Source: Dactylosporangium sp. AC04546 (GTDB lineage Bacteria > Actinomycetota > Actinomycetes > Mycobacteriales > Micromonosporaceae). From it: DNA of 64,000 nucleotides. Where the stretch lies: NCBI RefSeq assembly GCF_022095675.1, contig NZ_JAHYSG010000027.1:54444-118443 (forward strand), written 5' to 3'. A model generated the notes under the pieces. The model was not told where the DNA came from, searched no databases, and saw only the letters and a list, made by a program, of their open reading frames with translations. Below, one piece after another: positions 33,719-42,500 of this stretch (positions within the stretch are counted from its first letter, which is position 1; each line of letters begins with the position of its first letter). Both the position numbers and the translations under genes were made by a program.

Positions 33719-34696
33719 ATGAAATACACGCGCATGGGCCTTTCCGGCCTCGAGGTGTCCCGGCTCAGCCTGGGATGCATGGGCTTCGGCCACGCGGACA
33801 AGGGCACCCATCCGTGGACGATCGGACTCGACGAGGCGCGCCCGATCGTGCGGGCCGCCCTGGACGCCGGCATCACCGTCTTCGACACGGCGAACATGTA
33901 CTCGCACGGCACCAGCGAGCAGATCATCGGCACACTGCTCAACGAGTTCGGCGTACGCAACGACGTGGTGCTCGCGACCAAGGTGTACGTCCCGATGGGG
34001 CCGGGACCGAAGGGCCGCGGCCTGTCCCGGGCGGCGATCTTCGCCCAGGTGGACGCCAGCCTTCGCCGCCTGGGCACCGACTACATCGACCTCTACCAGA
34101 TCCACCGGTACGACCCTGACGTGCCGATCGAGGAGACGATGGAGGCGCTCAACGACCTCGTCCGATCCGGCCGGGTCCGCTATCTCGGCGCGTCCTCGAT
34201 GTTCACCTGGCAGTTCGCCCGCGCCCAGTACCGGGCCGCGATGCACGGCTGGACCCGGTTCATCGCCATGCAGGACCAGTACAACCTGCTCATGCGCGAG
34301 GAGGAGCGGGAGATGCACCCGTTCTGCCTGGCCGAGGGCATCGGGGTGATGGGCTGGAGCCCCCTCGCCCGCGGTCGGCTCGCCCTGGAGTGGGGCGCGG
34401 TCAGCGAACGCATGGAATCCGACGAGTACGGCAAGACCCTCTACACCTTCGACGAGGAGTCCAACCGGGAGATCGTCGACGCCGTGGGCCGGATCGCCGG
34501 CCACCACGGCGCCAGCCGTGCACAGGTCGCCCTCGCCTGGACCCTGCACCAGCCGGCCGTCAGTACCTCGATCGTGGGCCCGACCCGACCCGAGCACCTC
34601 ACCGACGCGCTCGGCGCCCTCGACCTCGTCCTGTCCGAGGAGGAGCGCAAGCAGCTCGAGGCGCCCTACACGCCACGGCTACCCGTCGGTTTCTGA
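33719..34696 (+). CDS. Aldo/keto reductase
   Basis: A 325-residue TIM-barrel oxidoreductase with the catalytic tetrad D56 (FDTANMYSHG), Y61, K88 (LATKVY) and H129 (YQIHRYD), and a C-terminal NADPH region SIVGPTRPEHLTDALGAL. Subfamily close to YajO/IolS-like reductases (GWSPLARGRLALEWG). It would reduce or oxidise a carbonyl intermediate. GGGGAGA precedes the ATG after a 12-nt gap. Having it beside an aldehyde dehydrogenase is odd unless they act on different intermediates. Confidence 0.92.
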   Translation: MKYTRMGLSGLEVSRLSLGCMGFGHADKGTHPWTIGLDEARPIVRAALDAGITVFDTANMYSHGTSEQIIGTLLNEFGVRNDVVLATKVYVPMGPGPKGRGLSRAAIFAQVDASLRRLGTDYIDLYQIHRYDPDVPIEETMEALNDLVRSGRVRYLGASSMFTWQFARAQYRAAMHGWTRFIAMQDQYNLLMREEEREMHPFCLAEGIGVMGWSPLARGRLALEWGAVSERMESDEYGKTLYTFDEESNREIVDAVGRIAGHHGASRAQVALAWTLHQPAVSTSIVGPTRPEHLTDALGALDLVLSEEERKQLEAPYTPRLPVGF

Positions 34697-34713
34697 CCAC
34701 TGAGGAGTCACGC

Positions 34714-36324
34714 ATGACACGCAACCATGCGGGCGCAAGCCTGCGCGGACCCGCCGACCTGGTCCTGCTCAACGGCCGGATCACCGCCGGCGGTCACGGC
34801 CCGGAGGCGGTCGAGGCGCTCGCGATCCGCGGCGACCGCATCGCCGCGACCGGCACCGCCGACGAGATCGGCACACTCGTTCAGCCGCACACCACCGTGG
34901 TCGACCTCGGCGGCCGGCGGGTCATCCCCGGCCTGTACGACTCGCACATCCACTTCGTGCGGGCCGGACGAGCCTGGATCGACGAGGCCCGCTGGGATGA
35001 CGCCAGGTCCGTCGGGCAGGCCCTGGAGACCATCAGCACCGCGGCCCGCACCCGCAGGCCGGGAGAGTGGATCACCGTGCTGGGCGGCTGGCATCCGTTC
35101 CAGTTCGCCGAGGGCCGGGCACCGTCGCGTGCCGAGCTCGACGCCGCCGCGCCGGACAACCCCGTCTACGCACAGGAGATCTACACCAGGGCCACGCTCA
35201 ACACTCCGGCCATGAAGATCTGCGGCGTCACCGCCGAGGACGGCGTCATCAGCGGTATCCCGGAGTTCAACCACTGCCTGCGGTTCACCATGATCGACGA
35301 CGTCGAGCGGGAGGTGCGCTCCACCCGCACCCTGGTCGCCGAGCTGGCGGCGCTCGGCCTGACCGGCGTGGTCGACATGGGCGGCCGATCCCGGATGGGT
35401 GTCGACGCCTATCGCGGCCTCTATGAGCTGCACCGCCGCGGCGGACTCGACATGCGTGTCCGGCTCTACACCCACGTCTTCGGCGACGACGAGACCAGCG
35501 AGTTCGACAACACGATGGCGTACGTCCGCCCGGGGTTCGGCGACGACCTGCTCCGGGTGGTCGGCATCGGCGAGATCATGAGCCACTCGTGGTACGACGC
35601 CGACGGTCTCGAGGACCTCGTGCTCTCCACCGAGCACCGCGCCGAGCTCAGGGAGATGACGCTGCGCGCGATCGACCGCGGCTGGGCCATCAACATCCAC
35701 GCGGTCGGTGACAGCGCGATCCGCCAGATCCTGGATGTCTGGGACACCATCCCGCGCTCGCAGTTCGCGGCGGCCCGGCGGATGTCCTTCTCGCACGCCG
35801 ACTTCGCCAGTGAGGACACCCTCAAGCGGATCCAGGGCTTCGGGTTCGGCATCACCGTGCAGCACTGGATGTCCACCGGCGCGGCCGATCTCGCCGCCCG
35901 TCTCGGCGCCGAGCGGGTGAGCCAGCAGCCCAAGCTGCGGACCATGCTCGACCTCGGGCTGCCGCTGGGTGCCGGCACCGACGCGATGGTCGCCGCCCCG
36001 GCCAACCCCTGGCACGCGCTGCACTGGCTGGTCACCGGCATCAACGGCGGCCGCGGCCCCTCCCGCACGCACGAGCAGCTGCTCACCCGGGAGGAGGCGC
36101 TGCGGGCGTACACCGCCGGCAGCGCCTGGATCGGGCTCGACGAGACGAAGACCGGCGTACTGCGCCGCGGGATGAAAGCCGATCTCGCCGTGCTCAGCGA
36201 CGACTACTTCGAGGTCCCAGACGAGCAGCTCACCTCCATCACCTCCGAGCTGACCCTGCTCGACGGCCTCCCCAGCCACGAGGGCCAGGCGTTCGCCGGC
36301 CTCCGCTCCACCCTCGACTCCTGA
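34714..36324 (+). CDS. Amidohydrolase family protein, YtcJ-like (amidohydrolase 3)
   Basis: A 536-residue metal-dependent amidohydrolase. The N-terminal small beta domain (LVLLNGRI at 17-22, AIRGDRIAATG) leads into the TIM barrel with the metal ligands H78 and H80 in YDSHIHF, further ligands probably in NIHAVGDSA and FSHADF, and an aspartate in LGAGTDAMVA. C-terminal GMKADLAVLSDDYFEVP is typical of YtcJ proteins. Start: ATG 34714, 6 nt after TGAGGAG; the open frame further upstream is shadow. Hydrolyses an amide, lactam or enamine-type bond; the substrate is unknown. Confidence 0.9.
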   Translation: MTRNHAGASLRGPADLVLLNGRITAGGHGPEAVEALAIRGDRIAATGTADEIGTLVQPHTTVVDLGGRRVIPGLYDSHIHFVRAGRAWIDEARWDDARSVGQALETISTAARTRRPGEWITVLGGWHPFQFAEGRAPSRAELDAAAPDNPVYAQEIYTRATLNTPAMKICGVTAEDGVISGIPEFNHCLRFTMIDDVEREVRSTRTLVAELAALGLTGVVDMGGRSRMGVDAYRGLYELHRRGGLDMRVRLYTHVFGDDETSEFDNTMAYVRPGFGDDLLRVVGIGEIMSHSWYDADGLEDLVLSTEHRAELREMTLRAIDRGWAINIHAVGDSAIRQILDVWDTIPRSQFAAARRMSFSHADFASEDTLKRIQGFGFGITVQHWMSTGAADLAARLGAERVSQQPKLRTMLDLGLPLGAGTDAMVAAPANPWHALHWLVTGINGGRGPSRTHEQLLTREEALRAYTAGSAWIGLDETKTGVLRRGMKADLAVLSDDYFEVPDEQLTSITSELTLLDGLPSHEGQAFAGLRSTLDS

Positions 36325-36340
36325 TCAGAGAGGAACCCGC

Positions 36341-36946
36341 ATGCCCGTCCGGATCCGCAACACCATCGTCCACACCGAGGACCTCTTCGAGGAGGAAGAC
36401 CGCGTCCTGGACACGCCGTGGCGCACCGCGGTCGTCGCCGCCGTGATCGAGAACCCCTGGTACGGCACCGGCACCGACGCCGATCTGTCCGAGGGGCTCG
36501 AGCTCGGCGAGGAGCTCGGCGTGCACCTGGCGGAGGCCCTGTGTGCCGCGCTCGGCGGCCCCGACCAGGTGCAGGCCTACGGCAAGGCCGCCGTCGTCGG
36601 CCTCGGCGGCGAGGTCGAGCACACCTCCGCCATCATCCACACGCCGCGATTCGGCAAGGGCGCGCGCTCGGTGATCGGTTCGACCGGCCTGATCTACTCC
36701 ACCAACAGCCGGGGCCCAGCCGGCGCGATCATCACCGTGCCGATCACCCACCGCGACGACGACGCGCTGCGCGACTACTACATGTCGTTCGACATCGTCC
36801 CGGCCGAGTCGCCGGCCCCGGACGAGATCGTCATCGCCCTCGCCGGGGCCACCGGGCCGCGGCCGTTCGCCCGGCTCGGCAGCCGCGCCCAGGACAAGGT
36901 CGCCATGGACGCCGAAGCTCGCATTCTCGAAGGAGCGACCCAGTGA
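36341..36946 (+). CDS. DUF1185 (amino acid synthesis family) protein A
   Basis: A 201-residue protein of PF06684. Recognised from the N-terminal VRIRNTIVHTEDLF, the WRTAVVAAVIENPWYG-type motif (here PWRTAVVAAVIENPWYGTG), AYGKAAVVGLGGEVEHTSA and the IHTPRFG segment. Known structures of the family, as I recall, show a trimer with a variant of the Bacillus chorismate mutase fold; no enzyme activity is established to my knowledge. The name 'amino acid synthesis' rests on old genetic context. Adjacent, 4-nt-overlapping paralogue B suggests a heteromer. Confidence 0.85.
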   Translation: MPVRIRNTIVHTEDLFEEEDRVLDTPWRTAVVAAVIENPWYGTGTDADLSEGLELGEELGVHLAEALCAALGGPDQVQAYGKAAVVGLGGEVEHTSAIIHTPRFGKGARSVIGSTGLIYSTNSRGPAGAIITVPITHRDDDALRDYYMSFDIVPAESPAPDEIVIALAGATGPRPFARLGSRAQDKVAMDAEARILEGATQ

Positions 36947-37536
36947 CCGCCCCGTTCTCCGTCCGCAAGGTCGTCGTCCTCGACAACACCGCCCGCTATG
37001 AGGCCGGACGCCCGATCAAGGGCGACCCGTGGCGCACCGTCGTCGTCGCGGCCGTCGTCAAGAACCCCTGGTACGGGCGCGGCTATGTGGCCGACCTCGA
37101 CCCCGAGGTGCGCGAGTGGGCGCCCGCGGTCGGCCGGCTCATCGTGCCCCGCCTCATCGACGCGTTCGGCGGCCACGAGAACATCGAGTCGTACGGCAAG
37201 GCCGCCCTCGGCGGTGACGGCGCCTCGATCGAGCAGTCCGCCGCGCTGATCCAAACCCTGCGGTTCGGCAACGTCCTGCGCGACCTGGCCGGCGGCGAGA
37301 CGTACATGACCTCGACATGCAAGCGGGGAAGCTGCGGTGCGCCGGTGACCGTGCCGCTCGGACACAAGAACCAGCCGCGCTGGCGCTCGTTCAACGCCAC
37401 GACGGTCGTCACCGTCCCCGACGCCCCGCGCTCCGACGAGATCGTCGTCGCCGTCGCCGGTTCCGATGCGGGACGCCCGTTCGCCCGCCCGCCAGGTATG
37501 GACGCCGACGAGGGATCGCTGGTCGTGCCCGCATGA
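36943..37536 (+). CDS. DUF1185 (amino acid synthesis family) protein B
   Basis: A 197-residue paralogue of protein A. The shared core reads PWRTVVVAAVVKNPWYGRG, SYGKAALGGDGASIEQSAA and TLRFGNVLRD; the C-termini both end EIVVAVAGSDAGRPFAR-like. B differs by a region TSTCKRGSCGAPVTVPL where A has TNSRGPAGAIITVPI, i.e. B has two cysteines that A lacks. GTG start in a 4-nt overlap with A. Tandem, diverged copies of this family strongly suggest a mixed oligomer with one catalytic and one structural subunit type (inference). Confidence 0.85.
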   Translation: MTAPFSVRKVVVLDNTARYEAGRPIKGDPWRTVVVAAVVKNPWYGRGYVADLDPEVREWAPAVGRLIVPRLIDAFGGHENIESYGKAALGGDGASIEQSAALIQTLRFGNVLRDLAGGETYMTSTCKRGSCGAPVTVPLGHKNQPRWRSFNATTVVTVPDAPRSDEIVVAVAGSDAGRPFARPPGMDADEGSLVVPA

Positions 37537-37922
37537 GCGAGCAGTACGAGGCGGGCATGGTCGTGCGGCGGGAGGTGCTCGGCGACGAGTACGTCGACCG
37601 GGCTCTGGCCAACGCGACCGAGTTCTCCGCCGAACTCCAGACGTTCGTCACCGAGTACTGCTGGGGTGGCGTCTGGACCCGCGACGGCCTCCCACGCGCC
37701 ACCCGCAGCCTGCTCAACCTGGCGATGATCACCGCGCTGAACCGGCCGCACGAGCTGCGCGCCCACGTCATCGGCGCGCTCCGCAACGGCTGCACCGAGG
37801 AGCAGATCCGCGAGGTGCTGCTGCAAGCCACCGTCTACTGCGGAGTGCCGGCGGGCGTGGACGCCTTCCGAGTCGCCTCGGCGGCCATCACCGAACACAC
37901 GAAAGAGAGCAAAGCCCCATGA
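37533..37922 (+). CDS. Carboxymuconolactone decarboxylase family protein
   Basis: A 129-residue all-helical protein of the CMD family (PcaC-like): YVDRALANATEFSAELQTFV, then RSLLNLAMITALNRPHELRAH and EVLLQATVYCGVPAG (94-108). PcaC proteins decarboxylate gamma-carboxymuconolactone in the protocatechuate branch of the beta-ketoadipate pathway; the AhpD branch, with a CxxC pair, is excluded because only isolated cysteines (C43, C87, C103) occur. Start ATG 37533 in a 4-nt ATGA overlap with DUF1185 B. Its presence supports an aromatic or lactone intermediate in this operon. Confidence 0.9.
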   Translation: MSEQYEAGMVVRREVLGDEYVDRALANATEFSAELQTFVTEYCWGGVWTRDGLPRATRSLLNLAMITALNRPHELRAHVIGALRNGCTEEQIREVLLQATVYCGVPAGVDAFRVASAAITEHTKESKAP

Positions 37923-38671
37923 CCCGCAAACGCGTCCTCATCGCCGGTGAGTCCTGGACCGTCCACAGCATTCACCAGAAGGGATTCGACAGCTTCACGA
38001 CGACCGAGTACGAGGAGGGCGTCGGCGCCTTGCGCGACGCGCTCCTGGAAGATGGCTGGGACGTCGCCTACCAGCCCTCGCACGTCGCGGCAACGAGCTT
38101 CCCCGCCACGCCCGACGAGCTCGGGGCGTACGACTGCGTGATCCTCAGCGACATCGGCGCCAACACGCTGCTGCTGCACCCGCGGACCTTCAAGCACGCC
38201 GAAGCGCGCCCCGACCGTCTGGTGGCGCTGCGCGAGTGGGTCGCCGGCGGAGGCGCACTGATCATGGTGGGTGGCTACCTGACGTTCCAGGGCATCGACG
38301 CCAAGGCCCGCTACCACGGCTCGCCGGTCGAAGAGGCCCTGCCGGTCACGATGTCGCCGTACGACGACCGCGTGGAGCGGCCCGCCGGTGTCCTGCCCGA
38401 GGTGACCCTCAAGGACCACGAGGTCGTTGCCGGGCTCGACGCGACCTGGCCGGCGCTGCTCGGCTACAACGCCGTCACCCCCAGGCCGGAGGCCGAGGTG
38501 CTGGCGACCGTCGGCGCTGACCCGCTGCTCGTGGTCGGGCATCACGGCGCCGGGCGCTCGGTGGCCTTCACCTCGGACTGCGGCCCGCACTGGGCGCCGC
38601 ACGAGTTCCTCTCGTGGAGCGGCTACAACCGGCTCTGGCAGCAGATGGCCGCCTGGAGCATCGGGGCATGA
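37919..38671 (+). CDS. Glutamine amidotransferase-like (ThuA/PF07090-type) protein
   Basis: A 250-residue class-I-amidotransferase-like fold protein. Recognised from MTRKRVLIAGESWTVHSIHQKG, YDCVILSDIGANTLLLHP, WVAGGGALIMVGGYLTFQG and GRSVAFTSDCGPHWAPHEF. The nucleophile-elbow cysteine of true amidotransferases is not obvious; the elbow position seems to be in VGGYLTF, without Cys, so it is probably not a classical glutaminase. The SDCGPHW cysteine may be functional. It is the last gene of the island operon, overlapping the CMD gene by 4 nt, and is followed by a strong terminator. Confidence 0.85.
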   Translation: MTRKRVLIAGESWTVHSIHQKGFDSFTTTEYEEGVGALRDALLEDGWDVAYQPSHVAATSFPATPDELGAYDCVILSDIGANTLLLHPRTFKHAEARPDRLVALREWVAGGGALIMVGGYLTFQGIDAKARYHGSPVEEALPVTMSPYDDRVERPAGVLPEVTLKDHEVVAGLDATWPALLGYNAVTPRPEAEVLATVGADPLLVVGHHGAGRSVAFTSDCGPHWAPHEFLSWSGYNRLWQQMAAWSIGA

Positions 38672-38678
38672 CGCTCCT

Positions 38679-38717
38679 GGGATGCCGGACACCGCCCACC
38701 GGCGGTGCCGGCATCCC
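38679..38717. terminator. Bulged hairpin terminator at the end of the catabolic island
   Basis: GGGATGCCGG-(A)-CACCGCC, loop CACC, GGCGGTG-CCGGCATCCC: a 17-bp stem with one bulged A. It lies 7 nt after the amidotransferase-like gene and 4 nt before the convergent rhomboid-like gene's stop, so it can serve both strands. Confidence 0.85.
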
Positions 38718-38721
38718 GCCA

Positions 38722-39456
38722 TCAGGCCGAGCGGCTGAGGCGGCGTGCCACCGCCCACCGGGCGGATCGGACACTGGCCGGAACGGCGACGGCCGCCGCG
38801 ATGGTGGCACCGGTCACCGTGCCGATCAGATGCTCCCGCTGTGACAGGCCGTTGAAGATCCCGATCTCGATGGCGTGATAGGCGATCATGCCGATCGCCA
38901 GCCAGCTGACCCTGCACGCCACCACGATGTACGCCAGCAGCGAGATCACCGCCACCGAGGGGCCGGCGTCGCCGAAATGGTAGAACATGTGCCCGATGCC
39001 GATCGGCGGTCCGAGGAGAATCCACACCCGGGTGGAGACCGTCGCGAGCGTGTGCCCGGTCACGGCGACGATGATGGTCCGGCGCACACCGATCAGGGCC
39101 TGCGCCATCGAGTACACCACGAGGACCTGCAGCAGAGCGAACCAGAACGGCAGGAGCGCCGCCGGGGCGAACATCGACAGCGGCAGTTTGAGCAGCAGGA
39201 CATACGGCGGGTCGCTGGCGCGCGTGATGGCGTTCGCTACCAGGAAGGCGTGACCGGGCTGGGTCCGGAACGCCAACGCCAGGCTCGCGACAACGACCGC
39301 GGCGGCAGGCCCCATCCACAGGCTGCTCAGCCGACGCCGACGGGCGGCGTCGAGCGCCGGGCGGACCAGGACGGCGAACTGGTTGCCGAGCCAGATCACG
39401 CCGCTCCCGGCTTTGATCATCGCGCTCACTCCACGAGCTTGGGCCGTCATGTCCAT
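38722..39456 (-). CDS. Rhomboid-like integral membrane protein
   Basis: A 244-residue polytopic membrane protein with about six hydrophobic segments. The arrangement ends in GHTLATVSTRVWILLG, FGDAGPSVAVISLLAYIV and WLAIGMIAYHAIEIG, which resembles the rhomboid-like family of actinobacteria (a GxS-type serine in GPSVA and a later His in AYHAIE), but the canonical GxSG is altered to GPSV, so protease activity is unsure. ATG start; ATG 39450 and 39420 are alternatives. It lies 56 nt behind the large kinase gene in the same direction. Confidence 0.6.
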   Translation of the reverse strand: MDMTAQARGVSAMIKAGSGVIWLGNQFAVLVRPALDAARRRRLSSLWMGPAAAVVVASLALAFRTQPGHAFLVANAITRASDPPYVLLLKLPLSMFAPAALLPFWFALLQVLVVYSMAQALIGVRRTIIVAVTGHTLATVSTRVWILLGPPIGIGHMFYHFGDAGPSVAVISLLAYIVVACRVSWLAIGMIAYHAIEIGIFNGLSQREHLIGTVTGATIAAAVAVPASVRSARWAVARRLSRSA

Positions 39457-39512
39457 TCTCTACCCGGTGACGCGTGCTCATCCGGGCCGCGGGCACCGTT
39501 CTTCAGGCGACC

Positions 39513-42500
39513 TCACGCACGGGTGTGCCGTTGATCCGGATGAGCGTCCTGAGTCGGAGGATCATCCGGCCGGTCCGCCGGGTGCGCGGCGGTGAGCGGG
39601 AGCTCCACACGCAGGATGGTTCCGGCCCCGGCCGGGCTGTCGAGGTGGAGCCGGCCGCTGAGTGCCTCGACACGGTCCTTGAGGCCCACCAGGCCGGTGC
39701 CGTGGGCGAAGTTCGCGCCTCCGACGCCGTCGTCGCGGATGGTGACGAGCAGGACGCCGTCCGCGGTGTCGACGGTGACGGTGACGCTCGAGGCGTGGGC
39801 GTGCCTGGCCGCGTTGGTCAGCGCCTCGGCGACGATGTAGTACACGCTGATCTCGACCGGCTCGGGGAGCCGGCCCTCCGCGCGCATGTCCAGGTGTACC
39901 GGGACCGGTGAGCGGCGGGCGAGCGCGCGCAGGCCCGCGCGGAGGCCGCCCTCGGTCAGGATGGCCGGGTGGATGCCGCGCGCGATCTCGCGCAGCTCCT
40001 CCAGCGCGTCGCTCACTCCGTTGACGGCCTCGTCGAGCTGCGCGCCGAGCTCGCCGAGCCCGGGCGGCATGGCGGCCTGCACCGCGCGGAACTGCAGGGC
40101 CAGCGCGACCAGTCGTTGCTGGGCGCCGTCGTGCAGGTCGCGCTCGATGCGCCGGCGCGTCTGGTCGGCGGCGGCGACGATCCGGGCCCGCGACGTGGTG
40201 AGCTCGGCGCGGCTCTCGGCGTTGGCGATGGCGGTACCGACGAGTTCCGTGAAGTCCGCCAGCCGTTGTTCGGTGTCCTGGGAGAGCAGCTTGCCCTGTG
40301 ACGTCACACCCATGGCGCCCCAGACCCGGCCTTCGACCACGATCGGGCTCGCCACCTCGGAGCGGTCTCGTGCGGCCTGGCCGGTCGCCTGGCCCGTCGC
40401 CTGGACCGAGGCGATGGCGGAGTGGGCGTCGGGCTTGCAGCGCCCGCCCGGTGGGGAGTCGCCGAGCCGGTAGCTGCCCATCACCGTCATCTCGCGGTCC
40501 GGCTCGAACCGCACGATCGCCGTGGTGCTGGTGCCGAACAGCGTGCCGACCTCTTCGGCGACCGCGGCGAACACGAGATCGGGCAGCGCACCGCGGGCCA
40601 CGAGCGTCGCAACCCGCCGCAGCGCCGCCTGCTCGTCGGCGATCCGGCGGAAGTCGGCGTACAGCTGGGCGTTGTCGAGCGAGACGGCAAGCTGGCCGGC
40701 GATGAGCTTGACCCCGTCGAGCCGTTCGGTGGCGAAGGCGTCACGGAGCAGGCGGTTCTCGATCAGCAACACGGCCTGCACGGCGTCGCGGCTGACGATG
40801 GGCACGGCCAACAGCGAGCAGCGGGCGACGCCGGTGAAGTACGGATCGCGGGCGAAGCGGTCGTCGCGGGTCGCGTCGCCCACGACGAGCGGGGCCCGCA
40901 GGCGCCGGGAGTAGCGCAGCACCGACATCGGCACGGCGGGTTCGTGGCCGACGCCGCTGACCGGGACGAAGCCGCCGTCGCCGGGCGCGGGGACCAGCCA
41001 CGTCTGCCGGTCCTCGCTCCACAGCAGCAGGCGGACGTCGGTGGCGCCGGTCATCGCGCTGAGCACGCGCGCCACCCGGGAGCGCACACCTTCGATGCTG
41101 GTCTCCGAGCTCAGCGCCTGTGAGGCGGACAGGATGCCGAGGAGATCGATCGTTCCGGTCGTGACCGTGGAGCGGCGGTGCGGTAGCTCGGCCTCCGACC
41201 CGACGACCGCGCCGGTTCGTGGCCGCAGGCTCGAGTGGGCCCAGTCGAGCTGCTCGACCTTCGCCATCGCGCCCCACGCCAGGTAGTCCTGGCGGGCCTC
41301 GGCGAGAAGATCGGAGCCGACGTTCTCGATGCCGTGGGCGAGGTAGCAGCGCGCCGCGCGCTCCGTGATCAGGGCCCGGTGCCACGGGCGGTGGCGCTGG
41401 GCGACCTCGCGCCGCGCGGCGTCGAAGCCGAGGGCAGCGCCGCGGAAGTCCCCGACGGCCCAGGCCCGCTCCGCCTCGAGCAGCCGCACCAGGTGCTGGA
41501 AGTTCGCCGGCGCGTCGGCGGCCCGGGTGGCCAGCCACCGCGTCACGTCGTCGAGGTCGGCCAGCACAGCGTCGCGTTCGTCCTCATCAGCGGCACGAGC
41601 CTGCTCGGCGAGGGCGAGTCCGTGCAGCAGGCGCGCCAGGGCGGTCGCGTACAGGCCCTGGGCGCCGGCCGGCAACAGCCGCATCGCGGCCCCGGCGTGC
41701 CGCCGCAGGGCGGCGTGATCGTCGAGGACGGCGGCGGCGAGCGCGCTGGTGAGCTCCACGTGCAGCAGCGTCTGCGGGCTTTCGGCGTACCGGTCGAAGG
41801 GGAGTTCGTTGCCGGCGGTGGTGCTCTCGCCGCGCAGCACGCCGGCCAGCCACCGGTAGGTCTCGAGCCACTGGACGGTCTGTTCGCTGCCGGTGCGGTG
41901 CGCGAAGGCCAGCCCGGCCTCCACCTCGGTGACGTAGACGTCCAGCGATGGCGCGCATTCCAGCAGGCTGGAGGCGATCGTGTAGTGCGTGTATCCGGCG
42001 TTGGCCAGCTCGCCGCCGGCGAGCAGCCCCTCGTACGCCTGCCGCGCCGCGTCGACGCTGCTCTCGATCGGCTCGAACCAGCAGCCCAGCAGGGAGAGCA
42101 GGAAGCGGATCTGCGAGATCTCGGGCTCGTCGCCGCGGGCCTCCGCCAAGGCCAGGAACCGCCGCAGCGACCGGTAGCCGGTGGCGTAGTCGCCGCGCGC
42201 CGACACCGCGGCGAAGCCGGCGTGGCTCATCGGGCCGAGCACGGCCTGGGCGTGACCGTGCTCGGTCCAGATCCGCAGCGTCTCCAGGCTCACCCAGCCG
42301 GCCATGGCGTGATCGGCGACGATGAAGAACGCCGGCAGGAGCGCGTTGATCAGCCGGCTCGCGGCGAGCAGCCTCGGCTCGGTGAGTTCCGGCCGGGCCG
42401 GATCGCCGGCCCCGTCGGTGCGGTCGAGCCACCGGTACAGATCGTCGAGCCGCCGGTCCAGCTCCATCGGGAGCCGGTCTGGGGCTGGCACGGCGATGCC

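Noticed and set aside
37919-38671. Calling the last island gene an active glutaminase
   Set aside because: The expected nucleophilic cysteine at the elbow is not seen, so only the fold is assigned.
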